NCBI GenBank assembly: GCA_019745395.1
Contig: JAIETG010000027.1
Location: 154,665-218,664 of the forward strand
Length of the DNA: 64,000 nt
DNA from: Rhabdochlamydiaceae bacterium
Lineage (GTDB): Bacteria; Chlamydiota; Chlamydiia; Chlamydiales; Rhabdochlamydiaceae
Direction of reading: 5' to 3'
The translations under genes and the position numbers were made by a program. Shown one piece after another: positions 43,386-51,506 of the stretch (positions are counted from its first letter, which is position 1; each line of letters starts with the position of its first letter). Below the pieces are notes generated by a model, which searched no databases, had not been told where the DNA came from, and saw nothing but the letters and a program-made list of their open reading frames with translations.

Positions 43386-44504
43386 ATGACAGAAAGTTCC
43401 ACATGGTCCTGCGCCGGACTTATCTATGGCCCAGCTCCTCACTATATAGACCATCTGGCGCCTCTTTGTAGCATTTTAGGGATCCCCCTTCTCGTAACAG
43501 AGGAGGAAGAAGAATCTTTACTTCGCACGTTTTACCCTGATGTCAAAGTTCATCGTATTCCTTCCATTGAAATGCCAGATTTTCTAGTAAAGCATTTTGA
43601 TATTGTTTTTGTTTGCACTCCAAGACTGCTTTTTGACGAACTCTTTTTCTTTGCTCAAAAGCTTCGCAATAAACGAGTTCATACAATCTGGTGTCCCCAC
43701 GGAAATTCTGATAAAGGGCATAGATCTGTATTTATGGAAGGACTGAACAAAGAAGAAATTTCTTTAGTCTATGGGGATAAAATGATCGATTTTCTTAAAC
43801 AAAAGGAAGTCTTTCATCAGCTCAAAAAACATATTGTAACAGGAAATTACAGAAAATCTTACTACCTAAAGCATAAAGCTTTTTACGATCAAATTTTGCA
43901 GGAGAAAGTTCTTAGAAAACTTCCTTCAGCAGAAAAACTTCTCTTTTACGCTCCTACTTGGAGAGATGCTGAAAGCTCTTCTTCTTTTTTCGAAGCAACT
44001 TCTATTCTTATAGAAACTCTTCCTCCGAACTGGAACCTGATCATCAAACCACATCCCAATCTTCTTATGGAAAATGAAGAAAAAAACAGAAATCTTATGG
44101 AGACTTATGAAACTAAAGAGCAAGTGCTCTTTCTTCAGGATTTTCCACCCATATCTCCTTTGTTGGCTGCTATGGATCTCTATATTGGAGACTTCTCTTC
44201 TATTGGATACGATGCTCTTTGCTGGAATAAACCCATGTTCTTCCTAAATCAGCAAAAAAGAAACCCTCAAACAGATCAAGGCCTTTATCTCCATCAATGC
44301 GGAACTGGAATCCTTCCTGATCAATATGAAAGCCTGTACGACATCATCCGATCTACCCTTCCGCAAGATGCCAGTAGATTTGGAGAAATCCGCAAAACGA
44401 TTGACATGTACACATTTGGGCCAAAAAAAAACGATCAGCTGATCAAACAAGAGGTAGAAGCGTCCTATGCATGTTTTCCCGATAAAGACCTTAACTTTTT
44501 TTAA
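43386..44504 (+). CDS. CDP-glycerol glycerophosphotransferase-like protein, copy 1
   Basis: A 372-residue GT-B-like protein with features of the CDP-glycerol:poly(glycerophosphate) glycerophosphotransferase family (TagF/TagB): 'WCPHGNSDKGH' in the first half, 'LFYAPTWRDAESSSSFF' (the YAPTWR motif), 'LIIKPHPN' and 'LYIGDFSSIGYDALCW' (the donor-site D-x-SS motif). No membrane helix. Teichoic acid is not known in chlamydiae, so the acceptor may be a surface polysaccharide or lipid carrier (inference). It is paralogous to the next gene, 5 bp downstream. Confidence 0.75.
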   Translation: MTESSTWSCAGLIYGPAPHYIDHLAPLCSILGIPLLVTEEEEESLLRTFYPDVKVHRIPSIEMPDFLVKHFDIVFVCTPRLLFDELFFFAQKLRNKRVHTIWCPHGNSDKGHRSVFMEGLNKEEISLVYGDKMIDFLKQKEVFHQLKKHIVTGNYRKSYYLKHKAFYDQILQEKVLRKLPSAEKLLFYAPTWRDAESSSSFFEATSILIETLPPNWNLIIKPHPNLLMENEEKNRNLMETYETKEQVLFLQDFPPISPLLAAMDLYIGDFSSIGYDALCWNKPMFFLNQQKRNPQTDQGLYLHQCGTGILPDQYESLYDIIRSTLPQDASRFGEIRKTIDMYTFGPKKNDQLIKQEVEASYACFPDKDLNFF

Positions 44505-44509
44505 TTTCT

Positions 44510-45565
44510 ATGCAACCTAAACTTGCAGCTATTGTCACAGGCCCTGACACCTACTTAGACCATCTAGGCGCAATTGCTTATATAATGAATATACCACTTT
44601 TCATTACAGAAGAAGATACCCACCAAGCAGCTTTGACTTTTTATCCTCAAATTGACTGCATTCGAAAAGAGGCTAATGAACTCGATGCAGGCTTTTTATC
44701 CTCACATTTTGATGTTCTTTTCGAAAGCGGAAAGTTCTTTGCTTTAGAGCTTTCCTCTTATGTCAAGCTGCTTTACAACAAAGAAATTCGCTGTGTTTAC
44801 TGTCCTCACGGACACTCGGATAAAGGACACTCTGCACAAAAATTCGCAGAGCAAGACATCTCTCTGGTCTATGGGCGACACATGATTGACTTATTACAAA
44901 GCACCGGAGCCTCAAATCACATCAAACAAACTGTTACAACAGGAAACTACCGACTTTCTTTCTATCAAAAATATCGATCTTTCTACGATGCTGCTGCGCA
45001 TCAAAAGGTGTTTTTTCATCTAGATCCTAATAAAAAAACCGTTCTTTACGCTCCGTCTTGGCAAGACGGGGAAAACCCTACTTCCTTTTTCGCCTCTACT
45101 GGTAGATTAATCGAAGATCTGACTCCACATGTAAACCTCATAATCAAACTTCACCCTTTTTTAGCTCAGTTTCATCCCGCAGAAACGTGCTATGTGATGG
45201 AAAAACACAAAAACGACCCCCATGTATTTTTCTTAGAGAGGTTTCCTTGCATTTATCCTCTTTTGCAAGGATGTGATTCGTATATCGGAGATTACTCCTC
45301 TATAGGGTACGACTTTTTAAGCTTCAATAGGCCCTTGTATTTTCTTATACCTGAAAATGGGCACTCTTTTCACCTACATAGGTGTGGGATGACTATTCCA
45401 TCTAAAGGGAACATCTACACGTTTCTTCAAAATACTTGGAAAAAAAATCAAAAGGAAAAGGAAAAAGAAAGACAAAGAGTTTATGAATATGCTTTTGGGA
45501 AAGAAAGAGATTTTTTACAGATTAAAAAAGACATCCTAGAGGTACTAAGAGAAAAGCACGGCTGA
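44510..45565 (+). CDS. CDP-glycerol glycerophosphotransferase-like protein, copy 2
   Basis: A 351-residue paralog of the preceding gene with the same motif order: 'YCPHGHSDKGH', 'VLYAPSWQDGENPTSFF', 'LIIKLHPFL' and 'SYIGDYSSIGYDFLSF'. The two share most conserved positions but differ freely elsewhere, so this is an old tandem duplication rather than a recent one. No Shine-Dalgarno is visible, so translation is probably coupled to copy 1 (5-bp gap). The two may act in sequence, as priming and extending enzymes (inference). Its stop lies next to a bidirectional hairpin. Confidence 0.75.
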   Translation: MQPKLAAIVTGPDTYLDHLGAIAYIMNIPLFITEEDTHQAALTFYPQIDCIRKEANELDAGFLSSHFDVLFESGKFFALELSSYVKLLYNKEIRCVYCPHGHSDKGHSAQKFAEQDISLVYGRHMIDLLQSTGASNHIKQTVTTGNYRLSFYQKYRSFYDAAAHQKVFFHLDPNKKTVLYAPSWQDGENPTSFFASTGRLIEDLTPHVNLIIKLHPFLAQFHPAETCYVMEKHKNDPHVFFLERFPCIYPLLQGCDSYIGDYSSIGYDFLSFNRPLYFLIPENGHSFHLHRCGMTIPSKGNIYTFLQNTWKKNQKEKEKERQRVYEYAFGKERDFLQIKKDILEVLREKHG

Positions 45566-45580
45566 AAAGCCATGCTTTTC
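45551..45580. terminator. Bidirectional hairpin between convergent genes
   Basis: GAAAAGCA-C-GGCT (45551-45563) pairs with AGCC-A-TGCTTTTC (45568-45580) around loop GAAA, with one mismatch. It includes the stop codon of the second transferase and precedes the stop of the minus-strand Cys-rich gene by 12 bp. The minus-strand side ends T-rich. Confidence 0.65.
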
Positions 45581-45592
45581 AGAAAATTGATC

Positions 45593-45856
45593 TTATTTGC
45601 AGTCTTTGCAGCTAAGAAATTTGCTTACTTCTTCATTGCAGTCTTTGCAACCAAGAAGCTTATTTGCAGCTTCCTCTTCTTCAGTTTGGCTCAAAAGCTT
45701 TTCTTCTTCTTGAGCAGAAGGAGCGTCTGGCTTTTTATCTTTACAAGGACAGCCAAAATTTTTCTCTTGTTGTACAGTTATTTCTTCTTCTGCGTATACG
45801 GAAGAAAAACCTGCTACACAAGCGATCAAGCTCATCATAATCCATTTCTTGCTCAT
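45593..45856 (-). CDS. Small secreted Cys-rich protein
   Basis: An 87-residue protein with a clear signal peptide (MSKKWIMMSLIACVAGFSSV then YA, cleavage before EEE). AAAGGAAA sits 4-5 nt before the ATG. The mature part is acidic and carries three short Cys repeats: GCPCKDKK, GCKDCNEE and SCKDCK. These are CxC and CxxC pairs suited to disulphide cross-linking or metal binding outside the cytoplasm. It may be a small envelope cross-linking protein, in the spirit of chlamydial Cys-rich envelope proteins, but is not homologous by eye. The overlapping plus-strand frame is its antisense shadow. Confidence 0.7.
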   Translation of the reverse strand: MSKKWIMMSLIACVAGFSSVYAEEEITVQQEKNFGCPCKDKKPDAPSAQEEEKLLSQTEEEEAANKLLGCKDCNEEVSKFLSCKDCK

Positions 45857-46139
45857 AAAATTTCCTTTATGTTGTAGTTTTGTACTCTAGATTCCAAATT
45901 GCATCGTCAAAGACAAAGACTATAGCGAGAGTCCTCTTATACGACAAGGGGGGAAATTCGCCTTCAACGCATTCTGTGATACTCCTAAATCTGCTAGTTG
46001 TCTACAGAAAAAATCCACTAAAATGCCGATTCCTTTATCAAAAATTTATTAATACACGACACCACAAAAAAACAACTTCCATTGAAATAAATGAAAAATA
46101 CATCTAAAATAAAAGTGAAATTTACAAAATAAACTCAAA

Positions 46140-47774
46140 ATGCAATCTATACAAAAAATACTAAATATTTCACATTGGAATTCAAGCGAGGAAATTGGAT
46201 TAGACCCCCCGATTCTTTCTAGTGAAAAATTAGAATCTATCACAAAAATAGCGATTGCGGCCATCACCATCGCGATTACATCGATGAGTATTTATTTTTA
46301 TATAAAAAAAGCACTCACATCTAAATTTACACCTTTAAACCCCACCTCTTCGATGGAAAAGAAAATAATTGACAGTTTTCGGTCCATAGGAATCGATGTG
46401 GAAAAGGCTCCTGATGACCCAGAAGTATTCCTTTGCGTAAATAGCAGCTTTGTTCACATCAATAGAGCTCTTCAACACATCCCAGAAAAGGACAGAGAAC
46501 ATTTAGGAGAATTCTATTACTCTCCAGAAAAAAGATCCATCTGCTGCGACTTCAACAAAAGTTATTCTATACAATATCCCAAAGAATCTAATTGGACATC
46601 TCTTATAAAAGGTTCTCAAGACCGGAAAATAAAACAAGAAAAGACACTCTCACTTCCCAATGGGTCTCAATATTCTGAAGATGACTTTATTCATCATCCT
46701 CTTTTTTCAAATACACTAGAAAAACACAACGTATTTCAAGAGCTGTGTAAATTACAATCGCGTCCTCATTTTCAAACAGACTATCAAACCTTTTTGGAGG
46801 TCATTCAATCTGGTAATACGAGATGGGCAGAAGGATACCGATCCCATCCTGTAGAGCTTGCGTATCTTTCTCTGACAGCTTATTTAGATTCACAAATTAC
46901 AAAAGAAGAACTCTTTGTTATCCAAATGCTCGCTTCTGCTTTTTTAGAATCTCCCGATTCAGCCCAGTTCTTTGTTCTTTCTTCAGAAAATATACACGCT
47001 CATTTAAAAGAATATTTCTATCTTACGAAAGAAAATGAAACGAAAGATTTTCACTGTTTACGAAATTTGGATAATAAATCCTTAATTTTGAGAACCGCCA
47101 TCTCTTACGAGTCAAAACAAAACGGAGACCGCGCAGCTTACACAACAATAGTAAATAGAGGTGGAGAAAATCCTCCAGGGGTAAAACTTTTAAAATCTTC
47201 TGAACAAAAAACTCCCGTTTCACTCTTTCTTCTTCCCCCATGGTTATGGAAACGTCTTTATGCAGAACTTTTCTCTTTAGGATCGCCCCCCATAGAACAT
47301 GAAGAATTTTTCGGCTTCAGAAAAAGAATAAACGACCTTATTTTCGGAAGGCCTATTTCCTACGCATCACCTTTATTCTACCTTCCCACTGTCCATCGAA
47401 GAGCTGGAACTCAATTAGCGGTTACCGCTCACGACATACTTTTTCACTGTCTCTTAGACTGGAAACATCCCTATGCACATGATCTGATTAAATTAGGGCA
47501 GAAAGTCTGGGAAATGGGGCAAGGAAGCCGATTGCTTGCTAGAAACATATTAGATAGACCTATGACAGAATCATCGTCTAATCCGGATAAAAACATTGCA
47601 GAACATATAAGACTCTATTCTCTTTTAGTGAAAGACCTCCCAGAGGAAAATCAAGCAAAATTCTTTGTTTTTTGCCAAGAGATCTTCGGAGAAAAAGCAA
47701 TAGATGAAATTTTTTCTACAAATACCTTCGACTTAAAATTTCGACCTCAAAGCAATGAATCATTTTCCATCTAA
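46140..47774 (+). CDS. Hypothetical protein with one N-terminal membrane helix
   Basis: A 544-residue protein. A membrane helix lies at about residues 37-55 (IAIAAITIAITSMSIYFYI). A large soluble C-terminal region follows, rich in charged and aromatic residues, with no domain that I recognise. It includes 'GNTRWAEGYRSHPVELAYLS' and 'GTQLAVTAHDILFHCLLDWK'. No Shine-Dalgarno precedes the ATG. The 283 bp before it are AT-rich and show no other gene. It overlaps the mreC stop on the other strand by 15 bp. Lineage-specific and possibly secreted; function not inferred. Confidence 0.6.
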   Translation: MQSIQKILNISHWNSSEEIGLDPPILSSEKLESITKIAIAAITIAITSMSIYFYIKKALTSKFTPLNPTSSMEKKIIDSFRSIGIDVEKAPDDPEVFLCVNSSFVHINRALQHIPEKDREHLGEFYYSPEKRSICCDFNKSYSIQYPKESNWTSLIKGSQDRKIKQEKTLSLPNGSQYSEDDFIHHPLFSNTLEKHNVFQELCKLQSRPHFQTDYQTFLEVIQSGNTRWAEGYRSHPVELAYLSLTAYLDSQITKEELFVIQMLASAFLESPDSAQFFVLSSENIHAHLKEYFYLTKENETKDFHCLRNLDNKSLILRTAISYESKQNGDRAAYTTIVNRGGENPPGVKLLKSSEQKTPVSLFLLPPWLWKRLYAELFSLGSPPIEHEEFFGFRKRINDLIFGRPISYASPLFYLPTVHRRAGTQLAVTAHDILFHCLLDWKHPYAHDLIKLGQKVWEMGQGSRLLARNILDRPMTESSSNPDKNIAEHIRLYSLLVKDLPEENQAKFFVFCQEIFGEKAIDEIFSTNTFDLKFRPQSNESFSI

Positions 47775-48908
47775 AACAGGTGGAAGAATAAACACAAAGC
47801 CAAGATCATCCAATTTTGCTAAAGCATCTGCTTCGAGCGAGTAAGAGGATGCTCCTTCTCTTAGACAATGAACTTTAGAAACAATAGCCACCTCCAACCC
47901 TTCAGGAAAAAGCCCATCCCATCCTGTCGTAACCAAAAGATCTCCTTCTTGAATCAAAGTCTGAGTGTTTTTTTGCGTAGCGACAGAAATCACCTCTCCT
48001 GTTCGTAAATCTCTTGCAGGCCCCTCTTCATCGGCAAAATCGTAGTTAAAACCCACTCCTTTAAGCTTTTGACCTCTCGCTCTCCAAAGAGGATGACCGC
48101 TACCTTGTAACTCACCTTTGGCTAAGTAAGAAGAAATTTGAGAGGTCGTTAAACGATTCATAAGCTGCTGCAACGAAGCTTTAAAAACTTTCTCCTCTTC
48201 TACACTTGAAAAAAGATCTTTTCTCGTTTGCAGTAACTGCAAAAGATCTTCCATTTGTTTGACAAAGATAAGATTTTGCTCCCCGCCTCGAACAGAGCGA
48301 ACTGAAGGAATAAGACTTGAGTCAGTAATTAGACGCACCTTGCATTTCATTTCCTCTACTTCTTCTACAACTCCAACCAACACATTGCCCATTACTACAG
48401 GACTATTTTTAACAATAATGGGTTCTTGTAGAGCTCGGTTATGTTTTTCGCCTACTCCTAACCAGACAAAACTACTCCAGGAAGCAGGATCTCTATAAAT
48501 GACTTTTGCCGGAATGGCTTTCAATTGCAGTTTTAAGAGCGCTGCCATCTGCGTTTTTCTTCTTTGAAAGTATCCTTTCCATTTTTCCTCTGATTCTAAA
48601 GGATCAATCGATCGTATTCTTTGCATTTGCTCTTCAAGCCGATCTTCACTCAAAAGCCATTTACGAATAGGGTCTATCTGTTCATTGAGAGATCTATTTT
48701 CTCTATGTAACGCTTCCTTTTCTTGAAGAAGTTTTTCAATATTTGTATTTTGCTTAGGAATAATGGAGGCTAAAAGAAAAGACTGACTAGGAGCAAAAGA
48801 GCTGACTGCTACAGATCTCATTTTACGACTAACAGAATCAGGAAAATTCAAACAACAAAAGAGCGCAAAGAAGATAAAGACATAAGGGATTCGCTTTTCT
48901 CTTCTCAA
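47760..48908 (-). CDS. mreC: Rod shape-determining protein MreC
   Basis: A 382-residue protein with one N-terminal membrane segment (about 8-20, VFIFFALFCCLNF) and a coiled coil (about 57-100, IEKLLQEKEALHRENRSLNE). The two-domain periplasmic beta barrel of MreC follows ('AKVIYRDPASWSSFVWLGVG', 'VVMGNVLVGVVEEV', 'RLITDSSLIPSVRS', 'GDLLVTTGWDGLFPEGLEVA'). The insert between the two barrel parts (about 215-265) is longer than usual. MreC links MreB to the wall machinery, which drives division-site peptidoglycan in chlamydiae. It starts 3 bp after the aminotransferase stop. Confidence 0.88.
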   Translation of the reverse strand: MRREKRIPYVFIFFALFCCLNFPDSVSRKMRSVAVSSFAPSQSFLLASIIPKQNTNIEKLLQEKEALHRENRSLNEQIDPIRKWLLSEDRLEEQMQRIRSIDPLESEEKWKGYFQRRKTQMAALLKLQLKAIPAKVIYRDPASWSSFVWLGVGEKHNRALQEPIIVKNSPVVMGNVLVGVVEEVEEMKCKVRLITDSSLIPSVRSVRGGEQNLIFVKQMEDLLQLLQTRKDLFSSVEEEKVFKASLQQLMNRLTTSQISSYLAKGELQGSGHPLWRARGQKLKGVGFNYDFADEEGPARDLRTGEVISVATQKNTQTLIQEGDLLVTTGWDGLFPEGLEVAIVSKVHCLREGASSYSLEADALAKLDDLGFVFILPPVLDGK

Positions 48909-48911
48909 GAT

Positions 48912-50108
48912 TTATCCTCCTACCGCAATAAGAGCATTAACAACATAATCGATATTTCCATTACTTAATCCTGCCACGTTGATTCTGCCATCAGATGGCA
49001 GATAAATTGCATACTCTTCAATTAAACGATCTACTTGATACTTAGAGAGATTACAAAAAGAAAAAAGCCCTCGGGCACTTGCAAGATAAGAATAATCTGT
49101 TTGCATCTTTTCCAAAGAAAGATGCTCAACAAAAAGATTTCGCAGAGAATCGATTCGATCCTTCATCAAAGAAAGTTCCTCTTGCCACTGAACTGTTAAA
49201 GAAGGCGTTTGTAAAATCTTTGCTACAATTTTAGCTCCATGAAGAGGGGGATTAGAGTAGGTTCTTCTAGCTAAGACCCTCAGTTGTGATAGAACATTTG
49301 AAGCTGTATTTTCTTGAGAAAACACCATCAAAAGCCCTACGCGCTCTCCATAAAGGGAGAAGTTTTTAGAAAAAGAAACAGAAACGAGAAATTCTATGCC
49401 ATGACTTGCAAAAAGGCGAATAGGAAAAGCATCTTCTTCAAAGGAAATATCAAATCCTAGATAAGCTGCATCTACAAAAGGAATAAGCTGCTTTTCCAGT
49501 ACTAGATCCGCAAGGATCTTCCACTGAGCACGAGTTAAGTCTGCTCCACTTGGGTTATGACATCCTGCATGTAAAAGCACAATACTCTTAGGAGAAAGAG
49601 CTGAAAGAAACGTTAGCATTTCTTCAAAAGCAACTTCTTTTTTTTGAAAGTTATAATAAGGATAAGAGTGCACCGCAAGGCCACTTTGAGTAAATAAAGC
49701 TGGATGATTTGGCCAGGTGGGATCAGAAAGATAACACTTTGTGCAAGCTAGTTCTTTTTGAAGGAAATCCCCACCTAGCCTTAAAGCCCCCGCGCCTCCA
49801 ACCGTCTGCATGAGGCTCAGATTTACACTAAGCTTTTCATAGAGAGGGCTACCCAACACCAAGCGAGCCGTTTTCTCCAAGTACAGAGGGTCTCCTTCAA
49901 TAGGTAAATACCCCTTACTCTCTTCTTGGTCGAGAAGAAGTCGTTCGGCTTCTTTAACACAAAAAAGGATGGGGGTTTTCCCATCCTCAGTCTTGTAGAC
50001 CCCAGCTCCCAAATTAACCTTATGCTTTCTGGCATCTTGAGAAAAGAGTCCCGTTAAACCTAAAATAGCATCCAAAGGAGCTTTGGGAACTTGAGCAAAA
50101 AATGACAT
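48912..50108 (-). CDS. tyrB: Aromatic/aspartate aminotransferase, class I
   Basis: A 398-residue PLP enzyme of the AspC/TyrB subgroup. Signatures include 'NLGAGVYKTEDGKTPILFCV' near residue 30, 'GGAGALRLGGDFL', 'HAGCHNPSGADLTRAQW' and the PLP-lysine motif 'SVSFSKNFSLYGERVGLL'. It swaps amino groups between aspartate or aromatic amino acids and 2-oxoglutarate. Its ATG overlaps the permease stop (TAATG), so it is coupled to amino acid uptake. A tyrB-mreC pair is also what I recall in Chlamydia. Confidence 0.92.
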   Translation of the reverse strand: MSFFAQVPKAPLDAILGLTGLFSQDARKHKVNLGAGVYKTEDGKTPILFCVKEAERLLLDQEESKGYLPIEGDPLYLEKTARLVLGSPLYEKLSVNLSLMQTVGGAGALRLGGDFLQKELACTKCYLSDPTWPNHPALFTQSGLAVHSYPYYNFQKKEVAFEEMLTFLSALSPKSIVLLHAGCHNPSGADLTRAQWKILADLVLEKQLIPFVDAAYLGFDISFEEDAFPIRLFASHGIEFLVSVSFSKNFSLYGERVGLLMVFSQENTASNVLSQLRVLARRTYSNPPLHGAKIVAKILQTPSLTVQWQEELSLMKDRIDSLRNLFVEHLSLEKMQTDYSYLASARGLFSFCNLSKYQVDRLIEEYAIYLPSDGRINVAGLSNGNIDYVVNALIAVGG

Positions 50109-51496
50109 TATGAACGAGCTCCTTTTCTTCTTTTTTGATAGAGATAAAAAAGAAAAACAGGCGATATAGTAATTATATTGGCCACGACAACCATCATGAC
50201 ATATTTAAAAGAAGAACCAACATTGATATTTCCGGGAGGAAAAAAACTAACCGCAATTGTTGATACACACGCGAAAATACCCAAAAGACAGGTTATCCAC
50301 ATCCCGCAAGACCCACCAGGGATCTTAAATATTTGAGGGCGATTAACATGCTTATAATGCAAACATAAGGCAGATAGAAATATAAGAACATACATGATCA
50401 TATATAGCTCTGTACTTAAAGCTGTTAAAAACCAATAAAACCCATTAACGCTAGGAACCAGAAGAAAAATCGAACAAAAAAGAGTTACACAAACCGCTTG
50501 TCCAATCAAAATACGAGACGGAACACCCCAGCGATTTTTTTTTATAAAAAAAGAAGGAAGGAATCCGAATTCTGCTGCATGTAAAAGACCTTTTGCAGGA
50601 GAAATCAGCCAATTGATAATACCACCTATAGATCCCACTACAATAAGTACCGTAAGAACAGGGATTAAAAATTCCAACCCAAATACTTGAAAAAAGTTAG
50701 AAAAAACCTGCATCACTCCAGAGACTAAATTAATTTGCCCTTCAGGAACCACAAAAGCAATTGCAAGAGATCCTAAAACCATCGAAATTAAGAGAAAAGA
50801 GGCTGAAAACAATAAAGCTTTAGGAAAATTTTTCTGTGGGTTTTTGATGTCATTGACATGAACTCCCGCAAGCTCCATCCCTAAAAAAGAGGCCATAATA
50901 GCTACCAAAGAAATCCAGCTGGTAGAGCTAGAAAAAGAAGGAAGAAGAGATTCCTTAGTCAATTGAATTTGCAAAGGATTTCCAGAAAAAAACCAGATCG
51001 CCCCTAAAACGACTAAAAGAGTTAATGGAGTCATCGTTCCAATCAAGGCGCAAACATTGTTGACTCGTACCGAAAAATGAATCCCAAAAAGGTTAAGAAA
51101 GGTAACCGACCAAAAAACAACTATTATAACACTTATAAGATACATTTTATTAGAAGCAAGCTCTGGACTGATCAAGTACGCAGCCGTTCCCGCAATAAAA
51201 GATAAAATGGTTGGATACCACACCATAGTATTAATCCATTGCATCCAGATAGCTACCATGGCCCATTTATCACCAAAAGCAGAATGGACCCAATGATAAA
51301 CGCCTCCTTTGTCTGGATACATGGCAGTAAGCTCTGCCGCAACTAAAGAAGTTGGCATCAAAAACACTATCGCGGAAAGGAGGAAAAAAAAAATTAATGA
51401 ACTGCCAAACAAGGCGGCAGCTGGCAAATTACGAATGCTGTCAATGGAAGCAATGATCAGCATGACCAGCGAATATAAAGAAAGTTTCTTAGTCAT
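50108..51496 (-). CDS. APC-superfamily amino acid permease/antiporter (glutamate:GABA antiporter-like)
   Basis: A 462-residue inner-membrane protein with about 12 helices. The start 'LYSLVMLIIASIDSIRNLPA' and 'LVAAELTAMYPDKGGVYHWV' are typical of the GadC/XasA branch of the amino acid/polyamine/organocation family. The second motif is the family's PxxGGxYxW loop. Substrate is not fixed; amino acid or precursor exchange is likely. It starts 10 bp after the S46 peptidase stop and overlaps tyrB, giving a peptidase-permease-aminotransferase unit. Confidence 0.85.
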   Translation of the reverse strand: MTKKLSLYSLVMLIIASIDSIRNLPAAALFGSSLIFFFLLSAIVFLMPTSLVAAELTAMYPDKGGVYHWVHSAFGDKWAMVAIWMQWINTMVWYPTILSFIAGTAAYLISPELASNKMYLISVIIVVFWSVTFLNLFGIHFSVRVNNVCALIGTMTPLTLLVVLGAIWFFSGNPLQIQLTKESLLPSFSSSTSWISLVAIMASFLGMELAGVHVNDIKNPQKNFPKALLFSASFLLISMVLGSLAIAFVVPEGQINLVSGVMQVFSNFFQVFGLEFLIPVLTVLIVVGSIGGIINWLISPAKGLLHAAEFGFLPSFFIKKNRWGVPSRILIGQAVCVTLFCSIFLLVPSVNGFYWFLTALSTELYMIMYVLIFLSALCLHYKHVNRPQIFKIPGGSCGMWITCLLGIFACVSTIAVSFFPPGNINVGSSFKYVMMVVVANIITISPVFLFYLYQKRRKGARS

Positions 51497-51506
51497 TTAT
51501 TGTCTC

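Noticed and set aside
45572..45877. 101-codon plus-strand frame
   Set aside because: Antisense to the signal-peptide-bearing Cys-rich protein, which has a better ribosome binding site and composition.
45881..46139. Minus-strand open stretch reading DKGIGILVDFFCRQLADLG and on
   Set aside because: No start codon with a ribosome binding site and no known similarity; judged chance reading in AT-rich intergenic DNA.
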